A stretch of DNA of 64,000 bases, taken from Kappaphycus alvarezii. Taxonomy: Eukaryota > Rhodophyta > Florideophyceae > Gigartinales > Solieriaceae. The notes under the pieces are model-generated. The model did not search any database, was not told where the DNA came from, and saw nothing but the letters and a program-made list of their open reading frames with translations. Both the position numbers and the translations under genes were made by a program. This document shows positions 1 to 8,205 of the stretch, one piece after another (the first letter of the stretch is position 1; each line of letters starts with the position of its first letter). The DNA lies in the NCBI GenBank assembly GCA_002205965.3, contig NADL03000625.1, forward strand, positions 186,001 through 250,000. Direction: 5' to 3'.

Positions 1-423
1 AAATCGGGCAATTTGAGCATCAAACCGTGATTCAAAATTTTTGAAAGACTCACTATCACCACGAGTAGTGTGCAATAGATCTAAGAATTTTTGAAATGTA
101 TCTGATATAGATGATAGAGGATCCACCTTATGAATAGCGTTAGCAATCGCTAATGCACCATTTTCAGACTGAATTTCTGTGTCTGGAATTTTCTTACAAA
201 TATCAAGAGCTCGTCCAAATAATTGTGATTGTAAGACAAGACCTTGTACTGCCTTAGGAACCTTATTAGAATTTGATGCTGGTAATAAATCATGAACAGA
301 TTTCCATTTTTGAACAGCATCAAAATATTTTTCTTGAGGTCCTTTACCATCCGTCCAAGGAGCCGTGCGAAGATCCCATGAAAATTTCGGCCTTGAAGGA
401 ATTTCGGGGCGATCTGGGCCCAT
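1..423 (-). CDS. gag: Copia-1 gag, N-terminal part (runs off window)
   Basis: Start ATG at 423 lies inside the primer-binding site and gives MGPDRPEIPSRPKF, as in the complete copy at 12602. Gag proteins assemble the virus-like particle in the cytoplasm. The visible part is helical, polar and AT-rich in codon use. It is open to the window edge (141 codons) with no frame break. No zinc knuckle is reached; that would lie further left. Confidence 0.85.
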   Translation of the reverse strand, partial: MGPDRPEIPSRPKFSWDLRTAPWTDGKGPQEKYFDAVQKWKSVHDLLPASNSNKVPKAVQGLVLQSQLFGRALDICKKIPDTEIQSENGALAIANAIHKVDPLSSISDTFQKFLDLLHTTRGDSESFKNFESRFDAQIARF

Positions 424-425
424 AA
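413..425 (-). promoter_or_regulatory. Primer-binding site for initiator tRNA-Met fragment
   Basis: Thirteen bases TTATGGGCCCAGA start one base after the LTR. They are complementary to the anticodon stem-loop of eukaryotic initiator tRNA-Met (CUGGGCCCAUAA), not to a tRNA CCA end. This matches the half-tRNA priming known for Drosophila copia. Confidence 0.75.
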
Positions 426-426
426 C

Positions 427-980
427 TGCAAAATAATTGGGATAGGTAGATCCAAATAATAATAAATAGTTCCAACTTGAATAAATAAATAAATGCCACA
501 ATCGGACTTAGAATGAATAATGAATAGAAAACCAAATTTAATAATATCTGATCGAGGGGAATATTTCGATAGCCCGAGGATGTAAAAATATTTCTAACAA
601 CCTAGACTACTTATACTCTACGCCAGGGTGAACCTGCTACAAAAATCAGGTGAGCCGTTCAATAATTTTGGTAGACATAATTTAGGCTCAGCAATAATTA
701 TTGCAGTATTTTCCAGGTAAGCAATCATCCAGATAATAATTTGTTGGTAGCATAAATGTAGTAATTATAGCCTGTATAATATAAAAACCCAACTGTAGGA
801 CATAAAAATTATTTCACACTGAATTCAGCATAAAATAGTGCCAGTGTAAAATAGATAAAATTATTCCTTGATGATTCATAATAAATATAAATTGTGGGCC
901 TCAATAAAAATATTGCTCCACAATTCAGCATCACTGTAGGACACCGGGATAGAGATTAAAATATTTGGTCAATTTTCACA
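427..980 (-). repeat. Copia-1 5' LTR
   Basis: On the minus strand it starts TGTGAAAATTG at 980 and ends TTTTGCA at 427, with the canonical TG...CA termini. It matches 12045-12598. Short ORFs read from it (63-101 aa) recur in every LTR copy only because the DNA is repeated. Confidence 0.95.
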
Positions 981-1310
981 AGGGTACTAGGTTTAGTTTT
1001 GTGCGTTACGACTAAGTTTTCAGGACCCTTGAAGATGCAATCTTACAAGCCTGTCGTATTGATATACGCAGCCAGTAAGCCAAATATTGGTGCACAGGAT
1101 ATGTCTTGAACTAATGCTTCCAAAAAGCAGTTTTTTTCGGAGAATCCTAAAAGGATAGCGGGAAATGTTATATATTTTGTTGTATATAGACACAAAGGGG
1201 TAAGTGGGGTGAAAGGGTAGGATAAGTAGGGTAGTTCACTTAATTGGGCTGGTATGGATTGGTCTATGGAAAAAGAACTCATATACCACCACAGTAAGTG
1301 GAGTTTTTTA
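981..1310. other. Short unassigned spacer
   Basis: About 330 bases between the copia-1 LTR and the 3' end of LINE-A copy 1. Short ORFs exist on both strands but none resembles a known protein or recurs elsewhere in the window. Confidence 0.5.
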
Positions 1311-1433
1311 GGGAAAAGGTTTGGGTGTTTTACTCTTGGAGGATATATCCGGTCTATCCCATGGTTTTCCAGACAACCGCAATCAACTCAAAAAGGGTAT
1401 ACTGACACAGTAATGGAAAAGGAACTACGCTCC
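1311..1433 (-). repeat. LINE-A 3' UTR tail
   Basis: After the stop codon the minus strand reads GTAGTTCCTTTTCCATTAC, then GGTTGTCTGGAAAACCATGG, and ends in CACCCAAACC plus a C-rich run. Full or partial copies occur at 3554-3622 (+), 3820-3893 (-), 7603-7728 (+), 23966-24096 (+), 25676-25703 (+) and 34129-34170 (+). Confidence 0.85.
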
Positions 1434-3233
1434 CTAAAATGCTACCTTCAGGCCAGCCATCAAGCAGCCCGCATTGGACATGACGGCTGCTGCGGCGTGC
1501 CTTAGCATCAAAACCCCCCGAACATTTCCGCACGTCTCCAGTGCCCTCACGGTCACGTTCCTTGCCACTTCATTTAGCACTGTACATGCATCCGGGTGCC
1601 ACCCTCCAAGAGTGGAGATTGGCACAGGCACGAGCCTACCTCTGGTGGAGGTCGCGATAAAGGATTGATATCTTCTCTGCTTTGCATTTCGCGCCGCATT
1701 CAGAGAGGACATCGGGTTGAAAGCCCTCACTCTCCTGTTGGAGGGAGCGAGAGGATTCACGAAGGTAACATCAAAAAAGTCGGTCCCTCCGCTGCTTCCC
1801 ATTGCCTGTATGTCTGGTCTCGTGCGGTGGAGACCATGGCGTGGCTCTACGACAGGATGACGAGCAGCTATTGCCAGGTCTTTCGCAAAAAGGTTTACCT
1901 GGCGATCATGTCGGTTGATCCTGTGGGCTCCATGCAAGCAGTGCATGAGATGATCGCCATGTACATCGAGTGTGTCCGGGCAATTCCTTCTCGGGCATGG
2001 CGTTCCAGGGTGAAAAAGTGGGACTTGACAGTAGTATTGAAGCCACACCAAGAATTCTCGAGGATCAATGCTTTTCTGTAGTCCGGGGCATGGGGGACAA
2101 TACACCCATTCCTTAGCTCCCGGGAGGGCCATAGACGCGCAAAACGCCTGCCTCCTCGAATCCCCAAGAGGAATTCGTTCTTGCACTGCTTCATGGATTG
2201 CGTCCGTCAGCGTCTTTTGCGATGGTGTTTTTTGCGAGCAAATTACACTGAACGGGATAATCCTAGACGGCAGGCAAGAGGTCGACCACCTCCGATGGGC
2301 GTCTGCAGCTGCTTCGTATGTTCCCAGCTCCTTAATAGGAGTTGGGAGCACGGTCTTGCAAAGCTTGCTGGATGATGAGCTTGAAGCCAAGAACGCCGCA
2401 GCCGCGATGTTCTTCGCGGAGGTGAGTCCGATCCCAAGAGATGGTTTTTTCTTGTCCTTGGGGGTGACCGGCAGCTGGAGTTCTCGGAATACTTCCAAAT
2501 CCAGTACTCCCCGTGCCAATTTTCGAACACAGTCCTCCATCATCCTGTCGAATTCTTCCGCTTCTTCTCCGGTGCAAGACGGGGGCACTACCCGCAACAA
2601 ATAGCCTACTTTGCAAACGGCAAAACAGTTACGCAGTAGCTGGAATGCCACTTGCCTATTCTCAAGGTCAGCAATGGTCTCGAGGAATGGTCTGAGAGAT
2701 AAGGCATGGTTCGTAAAGGACTGTATGGTGTGTTCCTTAGTACCGACAGGGGCGTTCAGGACGGAAGTACCCTCGCTGTACTCTTGCTTAATCCCGTCTG
2801 GGTAGAGACTCTGTACTGACCCTGGAGGGGCTGTAGGCCACCAGACGGTGCACTCCGGCAGCGACAAGTGCAGTCCTCGGCTTTCAGCATCCACGGAGCG
2901 AAGTACTTCGATGGCTTTGACTAGTTGGTCGTAGCGCCCGATAATGTACCCGTCATCGTGGTACCACAGTTGAAGTAACAACTTTGCCAAATCTCTGTTC
3001 TCCCCTTCCTCTGAGCTGAAGAGTTCTTGTATTTTGAGGATAAGAGGGTGCAGCACCAGGTCGAAGAGGAGGCCTTCAAGGTTGTCTCCCTGTTGGGTCC
3101 CGCAGACGCTTCTTATTGTGTGACTACCTATCCACAGGAATGCGGGCTCGTTTCCACAGCAATATGAGACCCAAGGCTGTAACTCTGGGAATATCTGTCT
3201 CACCACGGTCAGAAAAGCGGGTTTGCTGCACAC
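1434..3233 (-). CDS. LINE-A reverse transcriptase / restriction-like endonuclease, 599-aa ORF
   Basis: An uninterrupted 599-aa frame. RT motif B is GTQQGDNLEGLLF (about residues 45-57) and motif C is WYHDDGYIIG (90-99), with the two catalytic Asp in place. The C-terminal third has a zinc-type cluster CPRRNC...GDHLMHC (413-432), then RINRHD, then RPDI (about 472-475) and TDFFDVTFVNP. This is the Cys/His plus PD-(D/E)XK-like arrangement of REL-endonuclease LINEs (R2/NeSL/Utopia-type architecture). In such elements the protein nicks target DNA and copies its RNA from the nick. Motif A lies upstream in another frame (3209-3450), so this ORF alone is not a complete RT. The annotated start is only the first Met after the frame break. 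Confidence 0.85.
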   Translation of the reverse strand: MCSKPAFLTVVRQIFPELQPWVSYCCGNEPAFLWIGSHTIRSVCGTQQGDNLEGLLFDLVLHPLILKIQELFSSEEGENRDLAKLLLQLWYHDDGYIIGRYDQLVKAIEVLRSVDAESRGLHLSLPECTVWWPTAPPGSVQSLYPDGIKQEYSEGTSVLNAPVGTKEHTIQSFTNHALSLRPFLETIADLENRQVAFQLLRNCFAVCKVGYLLRVVPPSCTGEEAEEFDRMMEDCVRKLARGVLDLEVFRELQLPVTPKDKKKPSLGIGLTSAKNIAAAAFLASSSSSSKLCKTVLPTPIKELGTYEAAADAHRRWSTSCLPSRIIPFSVICSQKTPSQKTLTDAIHEAVQERIPLGDSRRQAFCASMALPGAKEWVYCPPCPGLQKSIDPREFLVWLQYYCQVPLFHPGTPCPRRNCPDTLDVHGDHLMHCLHGAHRINRHDRQVNLFAKDLAIAARHPVVEPRHGLHRTRPDIQAMGSSGGTDFFDVTFVNPLAPSNRRVRAFNPMSSLNAARNAKQRRYQSFIATSTRGRLVPVPISTLGGWHPDACTVLNEVARNVTVRALETCGNVRGVLMLRHAAAAVMSNAGCLMAGLKVAF

Positions 3234-3450
3234 ATTAAAAGCGTCTTGAGATCGACAGTCAATAACCCATATGCTGGGTCACTACCGTACTCCTGAACGA
3301 CTCGTCGGATTCCGTGCACGACTGTGTCGGTACCCGACTTTGTGGCGATACCCACCTGGAGAGGTTGGAGGTAGTCTGCCGCCTTCTGGGACGCTCGCTT
3401 CATTAAGCAGCTACCGACCAACCTGCGCAGCGTCTCCCTAACGGTGATTG
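3209..3450 (-). pseudogene. LINE-A RT motif A segment, frameshifted from the main ORF
   Basis: The frame reads PITVRETLRRLVGSC, then PLQVGIATKSGTDTVVH, then LLTVDLK, the typical run from the fingers to motif A (catalytic Asp in VDLK). It then goes out of frame and stops. Restoring one A in the AAGACG context would continue into NAFN and the 599-aa ORF, so the break is a 1-base loss. It is either a young mutation or a base-calling error. Confidence 0.8.
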
Positions 3451-3553
3451 GCTTTTTGGGTGTTTACTTGAATGGGTTGGTATACTTAATTTTCCTGCTA
3501 AGAGCAATCACAGACGAGGACTACTGTAAGTACGGTAACCACTTACTGTACAT

Positions 3554-3622
3554 GTTGTCTGGAAAACCATGGGATAGGTCGGAAATATCTTCCAACAGTA
3601 AAACACCCAAACGTTCCCCTTA
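3554..3622 (+). repeat. LINE-A 3' UTR fragment
   Basis: About 70 bases from GTTGTCTGGAAAACCATGGG to AAACGTTCCCC, in plus orientation, with no coding part attached. It is a severely 5'-truncated LINE insertion or a short element using the LINE tail. Confidence 0.75.
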
Positions 3623-3819
3623 CTGTACATACCCTGAGAACGGAGGTTCTCTGGAATATACAAACTTCAAGTTGTGGCGGAAGTGTTGCTCAAAACTCCT
3701 TCCAACAAACAACTGGCGTTATTCTGGACAAGTCTCGCCGCGTGACGGGCGAACAATGTTTGCTGCGCATCAGCAATCGGAACGGCTGCCGGTGCGGCAA
3801 TGCCAGGCGCAACCCGACT

Positions 3820-4765
3820 GGGGGAAAGGTTTGGGTGTTTTACTCTTGGAAGATATATCTGATCTATCCCATGGTTTTCCAGACAACCACAACCCAGTTG
3901 GCGAAGTCCCGAGCGGTGGGGTGGCAGCCCCCCAACGTGGAGAGTGGAAGGGCATTGAAGCGATGCCCAAGACCCTTGGAACGTATCAACTCGGCAAAGC
4001 GAGTGTCCTCGCCAAGGCGAGCCTGGTTAAGGGGCTTGAGTGGACTTCGCGCCAGGGAGGGAAGGCGGGCGGGGGTCAAGGGATGGATGACGGTTACGTC
4101 ATAATAGTCCGTGCCCCCGTTCCCTCCAAGCGCCTTGATGTCCGGGCAAACTGCATGGCCGGGTTGTGGGGGCTCGAGGACAGGGTGTCGGGCGGCTTTG
4201 GAGAGGTCTGCGACTAACAACCGTGTTTGCGAGTCGTGCCGCCACCCACGGGTGGATCCATAGCCACAGCACAGCGCGTGGTCACCGTACTGATCCATGA
4301 GTGCCGTTTATCCCCCCTTGTGGCATTTTGAAGCTGGAGGGAACACTGGTATCCGGCAATAGAACCGCAACCACGTCTTGGAATTGCGGTCCGAGATGTA
4401 GGTGCCCAGGCCTGGAGCCGGTTGGCACGAAAGCCAGTCCTTGCATACATCCACTGACAACGAAGCTCGGAATGCCATGGTCCTCTCATCCCCCTTTGGC
4501 ATGGCGTCAAAGGCCTTTTCCTCAACTGGGCGGACGAGTGCCCAAACCTCTGCACTGAGTCGATAGCCGTGAACTGGACAACCTTCTCGGGTGCCACTTG
4601 TGTCTTCCACTTCTCATGTCCCCGAACTGCGGATGTGTAAGATTGGAGAGCAATGTTCGGTAGCAAAGGGAGAAGGGTAGAGCACAGGGCGCGCGTGAGG
4701 GATACGGAGGAAAGGAAGGCAGCAGCCGTAGTGAGCTTAGCGGAGCGGGGCCCGAAGTGGAGTTG
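3820..4765 (-). pseudogene. LINE-A-like copy 2, divergent C-terminal region
   Basis: Minus-strand frames give, in order, a segment like copy 1's SAKNIAAAAFL (4760-4650), CQPAPGLGTYI...FYCRIPVF (4450-4310), YGDHALCCGYGSTRGWRHD (about 4290-4230) and CPDIKALGGNGGTDYYDVTV (about 4150-4090). These match the zinc cluster and endonuclease motifs of the 599-aa protein, but with many substitutions and at least two frame changes. The C-terminus runs straight into the tail sequence (VVVVWKTMG, stop near 3867), so stop codon and tail overlap in this subfamily. The RT palm is missing. It is a separate, older lineage of LINE-A. Confidence 0.75.
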
Positions 4766-4779
4766 ATTTACTGCGAGTA

Positions 4780-4990
4780 GTATGAAGGTTGGAAGTCCTA
4801 TGAACTTGCATTCAAACCACAATTCAGGACCTACAGTACAAATAACGGAGCATTTCCATTGCTTCGACCAGCGGTACATGTGTTTAATATGACATATAGA
4901 TTTGCAGCTCCAAATGGGTTCCAGCCAATCCATACATCTCAATAAAGACACCCCCTTCCCCCCCTCACGGAGCATTTCTGTCAACGAAAA
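4780..4990 (-). repeat. G-rich interspersed repeat (R3), minus copy
   Basis: On the minus strand this carries GGGGGTGTCTTTATTGAGAT, GGATTGGCTGGAACCCATTT and CGMTGGTCGAAGCAATG-like blocks. Related copies are at 7045-7185 (+) and twice in tandem at 21715-21910 (+). No terminal repeats or coding potential were recognised. Confidence 0.7.
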
Positions 4991-5360
4991 AGTAGCTGGT
5001 AGCAATATTATAATAATGCTACTGTTAGGCGCAGATTTTTTTTGTCGCCGTCATCTACAGGCCTATAGTTTACTGTACTACCTCTCCTTGTCCAAATTTG
5101 CTTATAGTTCCGGTCCTTCCTCGTCCTCCCTGAACCTCGCTTATCATTACCGCGGTCCTCCCCAAATTTACTTCCATTTTATCTAGATATTTGTATACTG
5201 TATCTACCCTCTGAATCGATCCCGAATCAAGTTCTTTTTCCCTTTTTGCTTACCTCCTCCTCCAAATACGTTTTTTTGAGAAAAAGGACGCAAATGCACT
5301 ACTACAAAATCCCTTGCAGATTTATTTTACCTATTCCTAATCGATAGAACCTGCCCCGGG

Positions 5361-5374
5361 AGCCTTTTTAAACC
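5361..5374 (+). promoter_or_regulatory. Conserved TATA-like element in the LTR
   Basis: GCCTTTTTAAACC lies about 110 bases upstream of the acidic-protein ATG. The homologous position reads GCCTATTTAAACCCC in the LTRs at 19058-20581 and 57420-58760. Conservation in three diverged LTRs supports a core promoter. The role is inferred. Confidence 0.55.
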
Positions 5375-5481
5375 TTTTTATTCCAAGTTTCAAACGTCCC
5401 TGATCATTTTACTCATCACTCCTCTCCCCCAACACACCCAAAACACCCTCTATCCTCCGTCTACAATCATTTACAACCAAA

Positions 5482-6228
5482 ATGAGCAACCTTCGCCCCT
5501 CCGCCCCCATCACTAAAAACCGCCCCTCTCGCCCCTTAAACGGCCTTGCGCTCGCAGTATATGGCCCGACGGATGCAGACGACTACCTGAGACGGCAGAC
5601 TAAGAAGAAGATAATAGAATTCGTCCGCAAGCTCTTCGTCGAGGATGAGGCCGAGGAGGTACCTGAGGGTCAGGAGTGGGACATCGAGGAGGGAGCTGGG
5701 GAGACCTTTGAGGAGTGGGTAGCCCCTGGATTGGTCTATGAGGTTAATGACGAGGAGGACGGGGAGGATGAGGATGAGGATGAGGTTGAAGATGAGGATG
5801 AGGATGAGGATGAGGATGAGGTTGAAGATGAGGATGAGGATGAGGATGAGGATGAGGTTGAAGATGAGGATGAGGATGAGGATGAGGTTGAAGAGGAGGA
5901 AGAGGATGAGGATGAGGATGAGGTTGAAGATGAGGATGAGGATGAGGATGAGGTTGAAGAGGAGGAAGAGGAGGATGACGAGGACGAGGACGAGTTGGAT
6001 GAGGGAAATGGGGGCATGGAAAGTGTTGTGCTGGTGGGGCCTGGACTGGAGAGTATGGATCAAGTGGTGCCGACGCTGGAACCGGATGGAGATATCTTTA
6101 GTAGTTTAGATATCTCCCAGGAGGGAATAGAGAGCTGTGAGCCATTCGCAGATATTTGTGGGGACTGCTTGGACAGCATGGATATTTTAGAGGAGTTGTT
6201 TGGATCTGATTTAGAGAATGGGAAATAA
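5482..6228 (+). CDS. LTR-encoded acidic protein, intact copy (248 aa)
   Basis: No known family recognised. The N-terminal ~70 residues hold a conserved block (GPTDADDYLRRQTKKKIIEFV, basic and predicted helical, then LFVEDEAEEV). The middle (about 95-170) is almost pure Asp/Glu from GAGGATGAG repeats. The last ~65 residues are conserved again (MDQVVPTLEPDGDIF, DISQEGIESCEPFADIC, SMDILEELFGSDL). The same N- and C-terminal blocks occur in the LTR copies at 19500-20122 and 57716-58273, and the C-terminal block alone in both LTRs of the complete gypsy. The start is chosen by alignment: AACCTTCGCCCC follows the ATG here, and the 20122 copy has ACG in its place. No signal peptide or membrane segment. 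Very acidic tracts are typical of histone- or nucleic-acid-mimicking proteins, but function is unknown. Confidence 0.8.
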   Translation: MSNLRPSAPITKNRPSRPLNGLALAVYGPTDADDYLRRQTKKKIIEFVRKLFVEDEAEEVPEGQEWDIEEGAGETFEEWVAPGLVYEVNDEEDGEDEDEDEVEDEDEDEDEDEVEDEDEDEDEDEVEDEDEDEDEVEEEEEDEDEDEVEDEDEDEDEVEEEEEEDDEDEDELDEGNGGMESVVLVGPGLESMDQVVPTLEPDGDIFSSLDISQEGIESCEPFADICGDCLDSMDILEELFGSDLENGK

Positions 6229-6493
6229 GAGGATCTTATTGATTGTTAGTTTCTTAAGTATCTTTTGTTTAAAGTATATCATCCACACAAATTGTTTGTA
6301 TGCATTTCCTGGTACCTTCTGTGGTTTTGTTCGGACTTTAGGGTTAGCCAAAAGTCTATATAAGCTGAGTAAACCGCTTCCTCATGGAGAGGTCAAGCAA
6401 GTTGACAGACAGCTTCAATCTCACTCCCAAATAGTTAGGAAGTTGAGAGTCAACTTCAGACCCAAGAAGCATTTATTTTACCCTAGTCACTAA
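6218..6493 (+). CDS. Small ORF overlapping the acidic-protein stop (91 aa)
   Basis: The ATG at 6218 overlaps the last 11 bases of the acidic ORF in another frame (MGNKRILLIVSFLSIFCL, a hydrophobic N-terminal segment). The LTR at 19058-20581 keeps a 75-aa counterpart (MGNKRTKLIVSFLSIFCL) at the same place, and the LTR at 57420-58760 has a shorter MRKERTRLIVRFVSIFCL. It could be a real membrane-anchored peptide or simply conserved LTR DNA; the complete gypsy LTR lacks it. Confidence 0.35.
   Translation: MGNKRILLIVSFLSIFCLKYIIHTNCLYAFPGTFCGFVRTLGLAKSLYKLSKPLPHGEVKQVDRQLQSHSQIVRKLRVNFRPKKHLFYPSH
6396..6457 (+). promoter_or_regulatory. Paired stem-loops in the LTR 3' region
   Basis: GAAGTTGAGAGTCAACTTC (6439-6457) is a perfect 8-bp stem with a 3-base loop. 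Just upstream, CAAGTTG...CTTCAA can form a second, imperfect stem. Both recur in the LTRs at 19058, 35708, 42705 and 57420, and the second stem in degraded form at 29236 and 34015. In the complete gypsy the first stem is CAAGTTGGCAGACAACTT. It could be an RNA processing, packaging or 3'-end signal of the element. Confidence 0.5.
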
Positions 6494-6835
6494 GCATAGG
6501 TGGTAGACCCTGCCCCTACTTATATATACTTGCTTGTAGCCCATTCAACTGTCGTCCCTATACACTCCTTTTCGTTCGTTCAACTATACCACGGTAGCAC
6601 TTTTGTCGCTTGCAACACCTCTTTCTTGGGGTGGTTGATTCTGAATATCTCTTCTCCCGACGATTTACCCCTATCAGCTACCATATTTTTTAGCATTCGT
6701 GTATCTTTGTCGCATTATATATTATCTAACCTAATGGGGAGGAAGCTTGGTTGCTTCACAGATTAGCAGTACTGACGGCTGTGTCCCCAGAGGAAGGATG
6801 CAAATTTAGTCATTAGGAACGAGCAGGACAGGGCC

Positions 6836-6970
6836 GCTCTTATAAGACTGGCGTAAGACCAGCCGTAAGACACACTGTCTTACACGAAAAATGTGTCGCT
6901 AATCTGAAATAAGGTGGGGAATTTGGGGTTCTTTACCGATTAGAGATGTAGCACGGCTATTTCCCGATGC
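6836..6970 (+). repeat. Two-block repeat R4, copy 1
   Basis: Block one: ACTGGCGTAAGACCAGCCGTAAG, an imperfect inverted repeat, at about 6849-6870. Block two: GGGGAATTTGGGGT...GATTAGAGATG...CTATTTCCCGATGCAG at 6917-6975. The copy at 8683-8835 has the same two blocks in the opposite order, as if units were cut from a tandem array. Confidence 0.6.
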
Positions 6971-7044
6971 AGAGGGGCAGGTATGTGAGTTAAAGGGTCT
7001 GAAAAGGAGACGAAGCCAGGAGGGACTACCTGTCAAGGCTGATG

Positions 7045-7185
7045 TAAATGGGAAAAAAGGGGGTGTCTTTATTGGGATGTACGGACTGGCTGGAATCCAT
7101 TTGGAGTTGCTAATCTGAATGTCATGTTAAATACATGTACCGATGGTCGAAGCAATGTACAAATCATTGCTGTCGAATACTAGCA
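7045..7185 (+). repeat. G-rich interspersed repeat R3, plus copy
   Basis: It begins GGGAAAAAAGGGGGTGTC, continues with CTGGCTGGAATCCATTTGG, and ends near GATGGTCGAAGCAATG. It is the inverted counterpart of 4780-4990. Confidence 0.7.
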
Positions 7186-7602
7186 CCAGCAACAGTCTAC
7201 CAGAAAGTCGATGGGATGCCAGCCAGCGTAAAGTAAATGGTCCGAGTTTCGCAGCGAATCTCACCAAAGTGTTGAGAAAGGGGGAATATGGGATGGTTTA
7301 ATATTTGAAAGATATAGTCATTTAGAAGGCAAAGATTAAAAATTCAGCAGCTCCGGAGATAAAGAAGTCACTCTAATATTGAAGAAAACACTTATTGGGT
7401 TTTTTGCTGCGAGCCTTTTTTGAGTTGGAACCTCCATGGCTATTTTCCCAGAGATGAAACTTTAATAAAAGTAACTATTTGTAAGTTTGGTTTGAACTCA
7501 AATTGATGGGACTCCCAACTCGCAGTAGGCCAACCTCACTTATCCCAATAAAATAACTGGCTTTATATTTCTGCTACTGTACTATTACCTGTCGAAATAG
7601 TA

Positions 7603-7728
7603 CGCTCAGTCCCTTCCCCATTACTGTGTCGGCATACCTTTTTCAGTCGATTGTGGTTGTCTGGAAAACTGTGGGATAGATCAGATATAACTTCCAAGAG
7701 TAAACCACCCAAACCTTTCCCCCAGTTG
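7603..7728 (+). repeat. LINE-A 3' UTR, isolated copy
   Basis: This is a complete tail (CCTTCCCCATTACTGTGTC to CCCAAACCTTTCCCC) without any LINE coding sequence, so an extreme 5' truncation or a SINE-like use of the tail. Confidence 0.75.
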
Positions 7729-8205
7729 AATTCGGACTGGTTAGCGGTAAATTTATAAGGATTTTTTACTGTTATTACAATGGAAATCCAAATTGCAACA
7801 ACAGCAATACAGCAAAGAGTGGCTTTGCGTGTATTTTATTCTTTTTATTGTGTATTATCAAGCGGATCTTTAACACTATTGGCGAAATACTAGACGAAAA
7901 TACCACTCAACATGTCAAGTCGTTCTTTTGGTAGTCCTGGAGGGCTCTAGTCTGGTCCTTCAAGTTTTCATCAAGTCAATTTCGATCAATATGAGCTAGA
8001 CTTTTTTAGATGAAACTGATTCAAACATAAAAGTTTCCATATCCGTGAGCTCGAGGGTGACTGAAAGCTGTCAATACACAAAATAGCGCTGTTACTGTAT
8101 CAGTGCGGGGCTGTGCGTGTATTTTAAATTTTACATAGTTGCGCATCCCTTCACACGCTTCTCTCAACTCTATAAGAGTCCAAGAATCATGGGATGCAAG
8201 AGTGA

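Larger units (their letters stand above)
1..980 (-). mobile_element. Copia-1 LTR retrotransposon, 5' end (partial copy)
   Basis: The segment is the reverse complement of the first ~980 bases of the complete copia-1 at 12045-17601. It contains one full LTR (427-980), the primer-binding site (413-425) and the start of gag, and it runs off the left edge. The LTR has the same length as the 5' LTR of the complete copy (554 bp) and I saw no difference when reading them side by side. The 5 bases outside the LTR are agggt (981-985); the partner duplication would lie outside the window. Confidence 0.95.
1311..3450 (-). mobile_element. LINE-A copy 1 (non-LTR retrotransposon, 5'-truncated)
   Basis: This minus-strand unit has an RT segment starting just before motif A (about 3450), RT motifs B and C, a C-terminal zinc/restriction-like endonuclease module, a stop at 1434 and a ~120-bp 3' untranslated tail (1311-1433). 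The same tail follows the same C-terminus at 23966-24096, which defines it as the element 3' UTR. Translation upstream of 3450 hits a stop, so the 5' end is truncated or replaced. It is the best preserved of roughly ten LINE-A pieces here. Confidence 0.9.
5023..6676 (+). mobile_element. Solo LTR of the gypsy family, with internal ORF (LTR-B)
   Basis: This 1654-bp unit starts TGTTAGGCGCAG and ends CCCCTATCA. It is flanked by perfect 5-bp direct repeats gctac (5018-5022 and 6677-6681), as expected of an LTR left by recombination of a full retrotransposon. Its last ~350 bp match the LTRs of the complete gypsy at 35708-43711, whose LTRs end in the same TACCCCTATCA. The larger part of the LTR encodes an acidic protein (5482-6228), with a TATA-like box ahead of it and a hairpin-bearing 3' region after it. 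Confidence 0.88.
6682..8205. other. Intergenic region with dispersed repeats only
   Basis: There is no supported gene. It holds repeat blocks at about 6836-6970, 7045-7185 and 7603-7728, listed separately. The rest (7190-7600 and 7740-8205) is AT-rich and I recognise nothing in it. Confidence 0.6.

Noticed and set aside
5536..6063. Antisense and alternate-frame ORFs rich in Ser, Leu/Ile or Arg/Met opposite the acid tract (also 57918-58124, 19664-19873)
   Set aside because: They are mirror readings of the GAGGATGAG repeat; only the Asp/Glu frame is flanked by conserved protein blocks shared among LTR copies.
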